Counted from the stretch's first letter, positions 48,011 to 56,645 are shown. The stretch is 64,000 nt of DNA from Flavobacterium ammoniigenes (GCF_020886055.1 NZ_AP025184.1:2199088-2263087); one strand, 5' to 3'. The notes: generated from the letters alone by a model not told the origin. Made by a program: numbers and translations.

Positions 48011-49339
48011 TTAAGCTAAAGCTGCCACAAACTGAACACGAACACTGCCGTCTTCGTCAATATGGGTCAACTGGATTTTTTGTAAGGTATTGGCCAATTC
48101 AGGATTCCAAGGCGCTTTTACTTTGACATAATTTTCGGTAAATCCGTGAATATAACCTTCTTTGTTTTCTGTTTCAAATAAAACTGTTCTTTCGGTACCC
48201 AACTGACTTTCGTAAAAAGCGCGACGCTTTTTAACCGATAAGCCTCGGAGCATTTTACTGCGTTTGGCACGCACATTGGCTGGAACAACGCCTTCCATTT
48301 CCGCTGCTTCAGTATTGTCTCGTTCTGAATAGGTGAATACGTGCAAATAGGAAATATCCATTTCGTTCAAGAAATGATAGGTTTCTAAGAAATGCTCCTC
48401 AGTTTCACCAGGAAAACCAACAATAACATCCACCCCAATACAAGCATGTGGCATCACTTCTTTAATTTGGTTGACTCTATCTGTATACACTTCACGCAAA
48501 TAACGACGTTTCATCAACTTCAAAATCGCATTACTGCCGGATTGCAAGGGAATATGAAAATGTGGCACAAAAGTTTGGCTTTTGGACACAAAATCAATGG
48601 TTTCATTTTTAAGCAAATTCGGTTCAATAGACGAAATACGCAATCGTTCAATGCCTTCCACTTGATCCAAAGCTTGCACCAAATCCAAAAAAGTGTGTTC
48701 GTGTTTTTTATTCCCAAATTCGCCTTTGCCATAATCGCCAATATTCACACCAGTCAACACAATTTCTTTAATGTTTTGAGCCGAAATTTCTTTGGCATTT
48801 TCCAAGACATTTTCCAAGGCATCACTGCGGGAAATCCCTCTTGCCAATGGAATCGTACAATAGGTACATTTGTAATCACAACCGTCTTGAACCTTTAAAA
48901 AAGCACGAGTTCGGTCGCCTATAGAATAACTGCCTACATAAAAATCGGCTTCGGCAATTTCGCAAGAATGCACTTCACCAAAATCATTTTTAGACAAATC
49001 GTTGACATAATCAGCTAATTTGAATTTCTCTGTCGCACCCAAAACCAAATCCACTCCATCTACACTCGCTAATTCTTCTGGTTTCAACTGCGCATAGCAA
49101 CCCACCGCAGCCACAAAAGCCTTGTCATTCAACTTCATTGCTTTTCGTACCACTTGTTTGAACTGCTTGTCGGCATTCTCCGTCACAGAACAGGTATTGA
49201 TTACATACATATCTGCCACTTCTTCAAAATCCACACGATCAAAACCTTCGTCTTGTAAATTACGTGCAATAGTCGAAGTTTCCGAAAAGTTCAGTTTGCA
49301 ACCTAGCGTATAAAAAGCTACTTTTTTTCTTTCTGACAT
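48011..49339 (-). CDS. mtaB: tRNA (N6-L-threonylcarbamoyladenosine(37)-C2)-methylthiotransferase
   Basis: A radical-SAM enzyme that turns t6A37 of ANN-decoding tRNAs into ms2t6A. The 442 residues have the three-domain MiaB-like layout: an N-terminal UPF0004 domain with TLGCKLNFSE near 11-20 and two more cluster Cys (NTCSVTE near 49, VGCYAQ near 80), the radical-SAM motif DGCDYKCTYC near 155, and a C-terminal TRAM-like domain. The GCKLN form and length point to MtaB rather than MiaB or RimO. A full promoter lies upstream at 49484, with a repeat element inside the leader. Confidence 0.93.
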   Translation of the reverse strand: MSERKKVAFYTLGCKLNFSETSTIARNLQDEGFDRVDFEEVADMYVINTCSVTENADKQFKQVVRKAMKLNDKAFVAAVGCYAQLKPEELASVDGVDLVLGATEKFKLADYVNDLSKNDFGEVHSCEIAEADFYVGSYSIGDRTRAFLKVQDGCDYKCTYCTIPLARGISRSDALENVLENAKEISAQNIKEIVLTGVNIGDYGKGEFGNKKHEHTFLDLVQALDQVEGIERLRISSIEPNLLKNETIDFVSKSQTFVPHFHIPLQSGSNAILKLMKRRYLREVYTDRVNQIKEVMPHACIGVDVIVGFPGETEEHFLETYHFLNEMDISYLHVFTYSERDNTEAAEMEGVVPANVRAKRSKMLRGLSVKKRRAFYESQLGTERTVLFETENKEGYIHGFTENYVKVKAPWNPELANTLQKIQLTHIDEDGSVRVQFVAALA

Positions 49340-49407
49340 TCTTTTGATTTTTTTGGGCGAAACCCCAGGCAGATTATTTTGTTGAAAATCGAATCTATCA
49401 TAGCCTT

Positions 49408-49482
49408 GGGTCGGGCTATTCGCTGGATCTTTTGTTCCGCTTTCGCTTCACAAAAGGATGCCGCTGCTATCCCTTTCGCGGG
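49408..49482 (-). repeat. 75-bp palindromic intergenic element, second subtype
   Basis: Read on the minus strand it contains GGGATAGCAGCGGCATCCTTT, matching copy 2 (18427) at 17 of 19 positions over GATAGCAGCGGCATCCTTT, then a hairpin, then AAAGAT-CC-AGCGAATAGCCCG. The outer ends differ from copies 1 and 2 (CCCGCG and GACCC in place of AGCCC and AGCTCC). The hairpin arms are CTTTTGT (49429-49435) and ACAAAAG (49450-49456). It lies between the HAD gene and mtaB. Confidence 0.75.
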
Positions 49483-49483
49483 A

Positions 49484-49517
49484 CAAAAATACGTACAAAA
49501 AACAACATATAAAACAA
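49484..49517 (-). promoter_or_regulatory. Promoter upstream of mtaB
   Basis: On the minus strand TTG (49517-49515), a 23-base spacer and TATTTTTG (49491-49484). The spacer is at the long end of the accepted 17-23 range. The repeat element lies immediately downstream in the leader. Confidence 0.5.
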
Positions 49518-49554
49518 CTGAAGTAGAGAGTCCTATCCAGATTTTTAGTGCTAC

Positions 49555-50352
49555 TTAATTCAGTATAAACCGTCTTACTACCTCAGCTACACCATGGTCG
49601 TTATTTGAAGCGACAATCACATCGGCGCGGTCACGCAATTCAGGAGTTACATTATCCACCCAAACGCCCAAACCAGCATATTCTACCATGGTTAAATCAT
49701 TGCCTGCATTACCCACCGCAATAATTTCTTGTTGGTGAATATTCAATTTATCGGCCAAGAATCGGATACTTGCTGCCTTGTCTATTCCGTTTTGTGCTAC
49801 TTCCAAAAAGAAAGGTTTGGACATACACACACTCAAATGAGGCATAGCTTCTTTTAAATGGGTTTCCACTTTTTTAAGATATTCAGGATCTTCTAGTAGA
49901 ATACATTTAATAGCTGAAGATTGGACTTCTGCTTTAAAATCAGCCACCTTATTATGAGCTAAACCGGTAATATTTTTTTCAACATCAATATATTGAGAAT
50001 CGGTTTCACTTACAATTTGATTATTGACATAAGTGATAATATGCGTTTTGTGCTCCAAACTATAATCGTATAAGGCATGGATTTGTTCTTGCGTTAACGT
50101 TTGTTCAAAAATAATTTCATCATTAGATAAATCCGTAATCACGGCTCCGTTATACGAAATCATGTAAGAATCGTCTAATTGCAATTCTTTGGCGTAAGCC
50201 GTCATGGCAGGTGTTGGTCGACCCGAAGCCAAAACCACGTATACTCCCAAATCTTTGGCTTTGGCCAACATTACTTTATTCTCTTCAGAAATGGTGTGGT
50301 CATCAGTCAACAAGGTGTCGTCCATATCCAAAACCAGCATTTTATATTGCAT
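49555..50352 (-). CDS. Cof-type HAD-IIB family hydrolase
   Basis: A sugar-phosphate-type phosphatase of 265 residues resembling YidA. HAD motif I is VLDMDDTLLTDD (about 7-18, nucleophile Asp and acid Asp), motif II is ASGRPTPA near 41, motif III Lys lies near 195 in the cap-distal segment, and motif IV is VGNAGNDLTMVEYAG near 212-226 (usually GDxxND, here GNAGND). The C2-type cap sits between. The substrate cannot be told. It is the last gene of the helicase-DUF2007-HAD run. Confidence 0.92.
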   Translation of the reverse strand: MQYKMLVLDMDDTLLTDDHTISEENKVMLAKAKDLGVYVVLASGRPTPAMTAYAKELQLDDSYMISYNGAVITDLSNDEIIFEQTLTQEQIHALYDYSLEHKTHIITYVNNQIVSETDSQYIDVEKNITGLAHNKVADFKAEVQSSAIKCILLEDPEYLKKVETHLKEAMPHLSVCMSKPFFLEVAQNGIDKAASIRFLADKLNIHQQEIIAVGNAGNDLTMVEYAGLGVWVDNVTPELRDRADVIVASNNDHGVAEVVRRFILN

Positions 50353-50370
50353 CTTAACTAAGTTTAAGAA

Positions 50371-50589
50371 TTAAATACTCATTCTGAATTCTTCAATCAC
50401 CGGATTGGCTTTAGCAAAATCAGTTTCTTGAATAAACAATTCCACCGCTAAATCAGCATTTCCAAAACCGCCCAATCGTGCCGATTGGATATTATCTTTT
50501 TTCATTGTAGTCACTCCTGCTTCTTCTAATTTTTCTTGTAAGCCTATCGCTAAGACTTCACTTCCAGAAAACACTTTCATTAATCCCAT
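50371..50589 (-). CDS. DUF2007 domain-containing protein
   Basis: A small ferredoxin-like-fold protein of 72 residues; a second ATG three codons in (50580) is an equally good start. The sequence has KVFSGSEVLAIGLQEKLEEAG, then a short strand and ELFIQETDFAKANPVIEEF, the shape of the DUF2007 putative signal-transducing family related to PII-like folds. The role is unknown. It has 18-base gaps on both sides to the helicase-like gene and the HAD gene, so it is within an operon. Confidence 0.82.
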   Translation of the reverse strand: MGLMKVFSGSEVLAIGLQEKLEEAGVTTMKKDNIQSARLGGFGNADLAVELFIQETDFAKANPVIEEFRMSI

Positions 50590-50607
50590 AATTCTTTTTT
50601 CTATTTT

Positions 50608-51249
50608 TTATTCTTCCTCTTCTTCGCTTTCTTCGTCTTCTTCAAAATCAAATTCAAACGGCTCTAACAACATTTTATCTGCCAAAATAGCTACACGTTC
50701 TGTATATTGTTCTGTAAAAATGATGCGTTGGGTTTTGGCTATACTATTCGAAATACGCATGATTTTAGTTTCGTGACGCAATTTCAAAATAGGATCAGCG
50801 TCATCCAAGATAAATAGTTTCAAACGGTTGACATTGTAGCCAGCAGTAGAAAACATATCATTCAATTTGTTAGGTGTACCAATCAAAACGTCAATTCCAG
50901 TAGAAATATAATTTTTGTCATAATCCGTGTCGCCTTTGTCGTGAACACCATACACTTCTAGCGGATCATATTTACCATATTCTTCAAACAAAGCTTCCAT
51001 TTCCAACACCTTTGCTTTGTCTTCAACGATAATCAAGGCGCGTGGCGATTCTTCTTGTTTTCCGGCTAGTTGCTGAATCACATTCAACACAATCGTTGTT
51101 GTTTTACCACTCCCCTTTGGCGCTACAATCAAACAATCAGCACCACTTTTAATGGTAGAAAAAGTTTCTTGTTGCAATGTATTGGCTTCCGTTAAACCAC
51201 TTTCGACTAAAGCATTTTGAAGGGCTTCGTTTATTTTTTTTAATTTCAT
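50608..51249 (-). CDS. DEAD/DEAH-box helicase-like protein with a single RecA domain
   Basis: Only 213 residues, against 370 or more for a complete DEAD-box helicase. A Q-like motif (LQQETFSTI) precedes Walker A APKGSGKTTT at about 43-52, then motif Ia (RALIIVEDKAKV), GTPNKL (motif Ib) near 127 and motif II LDDADPI near 148, where DEAD has become DDAD. Motif III (SAT) is not visible and the whole second RecA domain, with motifs IV-VI, is missing. The last ten residues are nearly all Glu and Asp. It ends with a normal stop and has intact neighbours, so it looks like a stable half-helicase rather than recent damage. Confidence 0.8.
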   Translation of the reverse strand: MKLKKINEALQNALVESGLTEANTLQQETFSTIKSGADCLIVAPKGSGKTTTIVLNVIQQLAGKQEESPRALIIVEDKAKVLEMEALFEEYGKYDPLEVYGVHDKGDTDYDKNYISTGIDVLIGTPNKLNDMFSTAGYNVNRLKLFILDDADPILKLRHETKIMRISNSIAKTQRIIFTEQYTERVAILADKMLLEPFEFDFEEDEESEEEEE

Positions 51250-51287
51250 TCTGTTTTTTTAATAAGCCAGTTCACTAGCTTTTTTAT

Positions 51288-52451
51288 TTATTTACTCGCA
51301 AATAGTGTTACGTCTTGCTCCGAGATTTCATTTTCTCCCAGAATAATTAAACGTTCAACCACATTACGCAATTCTCTTATATTTCCTGTCCAATCGTATT
51401 CTTGCAGCAACTGAATCGCCTTTTTGGAAAAAGACTTCACTGCAGTTCCTTGTTCAGAGGCAATCTTCTCGGCAAAATGAGTAATCAACATGGGAATGTC
51501 TTCTCTCCTCTCGTTCAATTCTGGCACTTTGATTAAAATGACAGCCAATCGATGGTACAAATCTTCGCGAAAACGCCCTTCGGCAATCTCTTTTTTCAAA
51601 TCTTTATTAGTAGCAGCTACCACACGTACATCGACTTTGATATCTTTATCGGCGCCGACACGCGTAATGACATTTTCTTGTAAGGCACGTAGGACTTTGG
51701 CTTGAGCCGAAAGACTCATATCGCCAATTTCGTCTAAGAAAATCGTGCCTTTATCTGCTGCTTCAAACTTACCTGCACGGTCTTTCACCGCAGAAGTAAA
51801 AGCGCCTTTCACATGACCAAACAATTCACTTTCTATCAATTCGGATGGAATTGCGGCACAATTAACTTCTACTAAAGGGAAATTAGCACGTTCACTTTTC
51901 TCATGCAATTGATGGGCTACCAGTTCTTTTCCAGTTCCGTTAGGGCCTGTAATCAAAACACGGGCTTCGGTTGGTGCTACCTTTTCAATCAACAATTTGA
52001 TATGGTTAACCGCTTCGCTTTCGCCAATTATTTCATAGTTCTTGCTGACTTTTTTCTTCAGAATGGTATTTTCAACTACCAATTGCTTTTTATCCAAAGC
52101 ATTTCGAACCGTATTCAACAACCGATTCAAATCGGGCGGTTTCGAAATGTAATCAAAAGCACCCAAACGCATCGTATTAATTGCCGTTTCCATATCGCCA
52201 TGACCTGAAATCATCACCATTGGAATTTCTGGTTTTATTTTTTTGACCGCTTCGAGTAATTCAACACCATCCATTTTTGGCATTTTGATGTCGCATAAAA
52301 CCAAATCGTAATCGGTATTTTTAATCTTTTCATAGCCCGCAGCACCATCTTCGGCTTCCTCAACAATATAAGATGCATTTTCTTCCGAAAGAATTTTAAC
52401 TAAAACTCTTCGAATAGCGGCTTCGTCTTCTATGATTAAGATTGTACTCAT
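51288..52451 (-). CDS. Sigma-54-dependent response regulator lacking a DNA-binding domain
   Basis: A 387-residue NtrC-like protein. The receiver domain has DE at 9-10 and the phosphorylatable Asp54 in LVLCDIKMPKMDG. The AAA+ domain has Walker A GPNGTGKELV near 168, VKGAFTSAVKDRAGKFE near 213, in which the sigma-54 contact loop GAFTGA is GAFTSA, and Walker B GTIFLDEIGDM near 235. It stops after ENEISEQDVTLFASK, so the usual C-terminal Fis-type HTH is absent. It may act from solution or through a partner. No histidine kinase lies nearby; the ABC exporter genes lie upstream on the same strand. Confidence 0.9.
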   Translation of the reverse strand: MSTILIIEDEAAIRRVLVKILSEENASYIVEEAEDGAAGYEKIKNTDYDLVLCDIKMPKMDGVELLEAVKKIKPEIPMVMISGHGDMETAINTMRLGAFDYISKPPDLNRLLNTVRNALDKKQLVVENTILKKKVSKNYEIIGESEAVNHIKLLIEKVAPTEARVLITGPNGTGKELVAHQLHEKSERANFPLVEVNCAAIPSELIESELFGHVKGAFTSAVKDRAGKFEAADKGTIFLDEIGDMSLSAQAKVLRALQENVITRVGADKDIKVDVRVVAATNKDLKKEIAEGRFREDLYHRLAVILIKVPELNERREDIPMLITHFAEKIASEQGTAVKSFSKKAIQLLQEYDWTGNIRELRNVVERLIILGENEISEQDVTLFASK

Positions 52452-52486
52452 TTTTGAACAGGTTATATGTTGATTTGGTTATTTGG

Positions 52487-52517
52487 TTAAACTCTTAAAC
52501 TTATAACCTTTTAAACT
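52487..52517. repeat. Heptamer-like microrepeat before the sigma-54 regulator gene
   Basis: Related units TTAAACTC, TTAAACTT and TTTTAAACTC follow each other within about 30 bases, between the ABC permease gene and the regulator gene. They are of the same short-period kind as those at 14254 and 60259. Confidence 0.45.
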
Positions 52518-52525
52518 CATACACA

Positions 52526-53842
52526 TTAATACTTCAGCCATCGATACAATTCTTTCCAAGTCGGTTTTTTGCCGTACATCAAAATACCGACACGATAAAT
52601 TTTAGAAGCAAACCAAACTACTAAAAAGAAAGTGGCAAATAATAGTGTTATTGATAGTGCAATTTGCCACAAAGGTACGCCAAACGGAATACGCATTAAC
52701 ATTACAATAGGCGAAGTGAGTGGTACCATAGAAAAAATAGTAGCGACAGTACCGTGAGGATCATTTACTACGGTAAAAAATCCGATGTAAACTCCTAATA
52801 CCAGAGGCATAATTATAGGCAATAAGAATTGTTGTGAATCGGTTTCATTATCCACAGCTGCTCCGATTGCTGCATAAAAAGAACTATACAAAAAGTAGCC
52901 ACCGATAAAATAAATAACAAAGCAACTTAAAATCGCAGCAATAGGCAAATTCAAAATTTCAGCTACATATAGCTGGGCAGTTGTTGCTAACTCATTTTGT
53001 GCTGATTGCATCATTTCGGGCGGAATTTGATTGGTAGCGCCAACATTGGCACCCAAAAATACCGATGCCGAAAACAACAAACTCAATCCAATAATAGCCC
53101 AAATAAAAAATTGCAGAATTCCTGCTAAAGAAGTGCCTATGATTTTTCCCATCATCAATTGAAATGGCTTTACCGAAGAAATGATAATTTCTATAATTCG
53201 GTTGGTTTTTTCTTCAATCACCGAACGCATCACCATATTCCCATAAATAATGATAAACATCATAATCAAATAACCAAAAGCGCCTCCAATAGCAATTTTG
53301 ATTTCGTTTAAGCCTTTCAAACTTTGTTCTCCAGATGCTTTCTTTAAATTAATTGTCACCTTGGCTTCCGCTTGATGAATTGCTAAAGTATCCAAATGCG
53401 CTGCTTCTAAATTGGCCAATGTCATTTTCTTTGCAATAATATCTTGCGTTTTTTCGATAAAAGATATACTAGGACTTTCGTTTGAAATGAATTGAATTTC
53501 GTTTTCTAAAGCGTCATTATTTTTTACTTTCGGAATGAACAAAACGCCTTCGTAAGCTTTGTCTTCAACACTTTTTTTGAGTGTTGGCAATTCAATCGAC
53601 GATACATCTTGATAGTTATATTCTTCAGACGATTTGTTTTGGGCGAGAAATTCATTGACAAATTCACCTGATTCATCGTGAATCGCAATTTGTCGTGTAT
53701 CCGCTTTCATGGAACTCAAATAACCTACAAACATTGCAATACCTACAAATAGTAACGGACTTAAAAAAGTCATTACAATAAAAGATTTATTGCGCACCTT
53801 GGCAATAAATTCTCTTTTAATAATTAATGAAATGATACTCAT
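52526..53842 (-). CDS. ABC-2 type transporter permease (NatB-like)
   Basis: A membrane protein of 438 residues. A first helix (about 20-42) is followed by an exported segment of about 140 residues, then five or six helices between about 180 and 425, for example IGGAFGYLIMMFIIIYGNMVMRS near 187-209, followed by VIEEKTNRIIEIIISSVKPFQLMMGKI, a hallmark of the NatB/ABC-2 family. With the ATPase seven bases upstream it forms an exporter of the sodium/antibiotic type; the substrate is unknown. Confidence 0.9.
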   Translation of the reverse strand: MSIISLIIKREFIAKVRNKSFIVMTFLSPLLFVGIAMFVGYLSSMKADTRQIAIHDESGEFVNEFLAQNKSSEEYNYQDVSSIELPTLKKSVEDKAYEGVLFIPKVKNNDALENEIQFISNESPSISFIEKTQDIIAKKMTLANLEAAHLDTLAIHQAEAKVTINLKKASGEQSLKGLNEIKIAIGGAFGYLIMMFIIIYGNMVMRSVIEEKTNRIIEIIISSVKPFQLMMGKIIGTSLAGILQFFIWAIIGLSLLFSASVFLGANVGATNQIPPEMMQSAQNELATTAQLYVAEILNLPIAAILSCFVIYFIGGYFLYSSFYAAIGAAVDNETDSQQFLLPIIMPLVLGVYIGFFTVVNDPHGTVATIFSMVPLTSPIVMLMRIPFGVPLWQIALSITLLFATFFLVVWFASKIYRVGILMYGKKPTWKELYRWLKY

Positions 53843-53849
53843 TTGGCTA

Positions 53850-54773
53850 TTATTTACTGGTTACTGTTTGAATAAAAATATCATTGACACTTGGAATTTT
53901 TTCCATGAAATGAGTGACTTGTCCACGTTGTGTTAGCAAATGCAACAACTCATTTGGACTGGCAGTTCCTAGTTGCACTTCTAATTTCAATTCGTTATTC
54001 AAAGATTTGAATTGAGCTGGTGTCAAGGTGAATTTTTGAGTAATATCGTACATCAATCCTTCTACATTGTCAGTCAGAATTCCTACTTCAAAACTATTGG
54101 TTCGGTATTGTTTTCTCACCTCATCCAATTTACCTTCAATCAACTTATTGGATTGGTGAATCAAAGCGATATCATCGCACAATTCTTCCACACTTTCCAT
54201 TCTATGTGTCGAAAAAATGATGGTCGATCCTTGTTCTTTCAAGGCTAAAATTTCATCTTTAATAATATTGGCATTCACAGGATCAAAGCCAGAAAATGGT
54301 TCATCAAAAATCAACAATTTAGGTTGGTGCAACACACAAACTACAAATTGAATTTTTTGTGCCATTCCTTTAGAAAGCTCTTGTATTTTTTTATTCCACC
54401 AACCTTGAATTCCTAGACGGTCAAACCAATAATCGAGTTGTTTTTTGGCTTCGGCCTTGGTTAAGCCTTTCATTTGTGCCAAATACAAACACTGCTCGCC
54501 CACTTTCATACTTTTGTATAAACCGCGTTCTTCAGGAAGATAACCGATGTATTGGACGTGTTTGGGTTGTAGTTTTTCGCCATCCAAAATAATTTCACCG
54601 CTATCGGGTAAAGTGATTTGGTTAATTATGCGAATCAAGGAGGTTTTTCCTGCTCCATTTGGCCCTAAAAGTCCGTAAATACTACCTTTAGGAACCGATA
54701 AAGAAACTTCGTTTAGCGCTACGTAATCACCGTATTGCTTCACTATATTATTAACTTCAAGTAAATTACTCAT
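53850..54773 (-). CDS. ABC transporter ATP-binding protein (NatA-like)
   Basis: The ATPase partner of the permease downstream, 307 residues. Walker A is LLGPNGAGKTSLIR (about 35-48), the Q-loop is in IGYLPEERGLY near 79, the signature is LSKGMAQKIQF near 138 (LSKGM in place of LSGGQ, common in this group), Walker B is LLIFDEPFSGFDP near 156 and the H-loop is FSTHRMESVE near 191. The C-terminal 80 residues form the usual accessory domain. It opens an operon and follows the dnaJ terminator. Confidence 0.92.
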   Translation of the reverse strand: MSNLLEVNNIVKQYGDYVALNEVSLSVPKGSIYGLLGPNGAGKTSLIRIINQITLPDSGEIILDGEKLQPKHVQYIGYLPEERGLYKSMKVGEQCLYLAQMKGLTKAEAKKQLDYWFDRLGIQGWWNKKIQELSKGMAQKIQFVVCVLHQPKLLIFDEPFSGFDPVNANIIKDEILALKEQGSTIIFSTHRMESVEELCDDIALIHQSNKLIEGKLDEVRKQYRTNSFEVGILTDNVEGLMYDITQKFTLTPAQFKSLNNELKLEVQLGTASPNELLHLLTQRGQVTHFMEKIPSVNDIFIQTVTSK

Positions 54774-54855
54774 ACTGAATTTGGTTTTTAGTCACTTTAA
54801 TCTTTGGGTGTGTAAAAGTACAGAATTAGTACCTAATTAGTTGGTTTTGTTACAT

Positions 54856-54889
54856 AAAAAAACCCACCCTTATTTAGAACAAGGATGGG
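54856..54889 (-). terminator. Rho-independent terminator of dnaJ
   Basis: CCCACCCTT (54863-54871) pairs with AAGGATGGG (54881-54889) with one mismatch; the minus strand continues in seven T residues. Confidence 0.85.
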
Positions 54890-54918
54890 AAAATAATTGT
54901 TATTACGTAATTAAAAAA

Positions 54919-56034
54919 CTACGAAAACATATCTTTTACTTTTTCAAAAAAGGACTTGTCTGATTTTTCAGGACTAGGAGCAAAATTATCATCCCCAAGA
55001 TTACTCTCAAAGAATTGCTTTTGTTCCTTGTTCAAGGTTTTTGGTGTCCAAACATTAACATGTACTAACAAGTCTCCGTTACCGTATCCATTCAAACTTG
55101 GAATTCCTTTTCCTTTCAAACGAAGAATTTTACCGGATTGAATGCCTTCTTCTAGTTTGATTCTTACTTTTCCGTTAACTGCTTCAATATCTTTAGAGAC
55201 ACCTAAAACCGCTTCCGAGAAACTGATGTATAAATCATAATGCAAATTCTCTCCTTCGCGTTTCAAGAATTCGTGTTCAATTTCTTCAATGGCAACAATC
55301 AAATCACCTGGAACACTGTTTCCTGGTGCATCATTACCTTTATTAGAAACTTTCAATTGCATGCCGTCAACAACTCCAGCAGGAATTTTAATCGCTACTG
55401 TTTCGTCTTCTTGGATCATCCCTTGCGAATCTGCATCAGCAGGTTTTTTATCTAATAACTGACCTGTTCCTCCACAAGTTGGACAAGTCGAGGCGGATTG
55501 CATTCTTCCCAAAATAGTATTGGTCACGCGCATTACTTGACCTTGACCATTACAGGTTGAACAAGTTTTGTATGATACTCCTTGAGCTTGAACTTTACGT
55601 TTTACTTTGACTTTTTTCTCTACGCCATTGGCAATTTCTTCCAAAGTCAATTTGACCTTAATTCGCAAATTGCTTCCTTTAGTACGACGAGGTCCACTAC
55701 TTCTTCCGCCACCAAATCCGCCGCCGAAACCACCTCCAAAAATGTCTCCAAACTGACTAAAAATATCATCCATATTCATGCCGCCATGACCTCCACCAAA
55801 ACCACCTGCACCATCAAAAGCTTGATGTCCGTACTGATCGTATTTAGCTTTTTTCTGAGGATCACTCAACACTTCATAGGCTTCAGCAGCTAATTTGAAG
55901 TTTTCCTCTGCTTCTTTGTCCCCTGGATTTTTGTCAGGATGGTATTTTATTGCCGATTTTCTATAGGCTTTCTTAATCTCTGCAGCATCTGCCCCTTTTG
56001 AAATACCTAATATTTCGTAAAAATCTTTTTTCAT
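54919..56034 (-). CDS. dnaJ: Chaperone DnaJ with reduced zinc domain
   Basis: The Hsp40 partner of DnaK, 371 residues. The J domain has YHPDKNPGD near 31-39 (HPD triad), then a Gly/Phe region at about 74-110 with the GGGFGGG pattern. The central domain normally has four CxxCxGxG motifs; here only two are present, CSTCNGQG near 157 and CPTCGGTG near 184. The other two positions (before the first and after the second, where the sequence reads DKKPADADSQGM) have no cysteine. This leaves zinc centre II and removes centre I. C-terminal peptide-binding domains (KIPAGVVDGMQL, GDLIVAIEE) are normal. It follows grpE after 32 bases. Confidence 0.95.
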   Translation of the reverse strand: MKKDFYEILGISKGADAAEIKKAYRKSAIKYHPDKNPGDKEAEENFKLAAEAYEVLSDPQKKAKYDQYGHQAFDGAGGFGGGHGGMNMDDIFSQFGDIFGGGFGGGFGGGRSSGPRRTKGSNLRIKVKLTLEEIANGVEKKVKVKRKVQAQGVSYKTCSTCNGQGQVMRVTNTILGRMQSASTCPTCGGTGQLLDKKPADADSQGMIQEDETVAIKIPAGVVDGMQLKVSNKGNDAPGNSVPGDLIVAIEEIEHEFLKREGENLHYDLYISFSEAVLGVSKDIEAVNGKVRIKLEEGIQSGKILRLKGKGIPSLNGYGNGDLLVHVNVWTPKTLNKEQKQFFESNLGDDNFAPSPEKSDKSFFEKVKDMFS

Positions 56035-56066
56035 AATTCCAATTATTCCAAATTATACGATTTGGT

Positions 56067-56645
56067 TTAGTTACCAATAACCACTTTTGGGAAACGGATT
56101 ATTTTATCTCCTAATTTGTAGCCTTTCTCAAGAACGTCTACAATTTTTCCTTTCATTTTGTCAGATGGCGCAGGAATTTGTGTGATTGCTTCAGCAAAAT
56201 CAGCATCAAATGCATCACCCGCTTTTACTTCAACTTCCTCTAAACCTTTTGCAACCAAAGTTGATTTTAATTTTTCATGAATTAGCTCTACTCCTTTTAC
56301 CAAAGATTCATCGCCTGATTTACTGATTTCTACCAAAGCTCTGTCAAAATCGTCCAAAACTGGAAGCATGGCTAACAAGACTTCTTGGTTTGCCGTTTTG
56401 AAAAGTTCAATACGTTCTTTAGAAGTTCTTCTTTTGTAATTCTCAAATTCAGCAAATAATCGCAAAAATTTATCTTTTTCTGCTGCCAAATCTAAGGCTA
56501 ATTGTTCTTCAACAGGTAATTCTTCGACACTCGCTTGCTCCTCATTTGCCTGAGTTTCCACTGGCGTTCCTTCTAATTCCTGATCGATTGCTGCTTTTTC
56601 AGTAGTCATTGTACTTGTATTTTTAAAAATATTTTTAAACTTCAT
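56067..56645 (-). CDS. grpE: Nucleotide exchange factor GrpE
   Basis: GrpE releases ADP from DnaK. The 192-residue protein has an acidic, disordered N-terminus (about 10-55), a long helix (LAAEKDKFLRLFAEFENYKRRTSKERIELF near 53-82) and the beta-wing with ITQIPAPSDKMKGKIVDVLEKGYKLGDKIIRFPKVVIGN to the end. I start at the ATG at 56645, 22 bases from the -7 box; a second ATG 12 codons on is possible. It heads the grpE-dnaJ operon. Confidence 0.95.
   Translation of the reverse strand: MKFKNIFKNTSTMTTEKAAIDQELEGTPVETQANEEQASVEELPVEEQLALDLAAEKDKFLRLFAEFENYKRRTSKERIELFKTANQEVLLAMLPVLDDFDRALVEISKSGDESLVKGVELIHEKLKSTLVAKGLEEVEVKAGDAFDADFAEAITQIPAPSDKMKGKIVDVLEKGYKLGDKIIRFPKVVIGN

Noticed and set aside
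48392..48898. Open frame of 168 codons on the plus strand inside mtaB
   Set aside because: It is antisense to the radical-SAM core of mtaB and its composition is that of a reverse-strand shadow.
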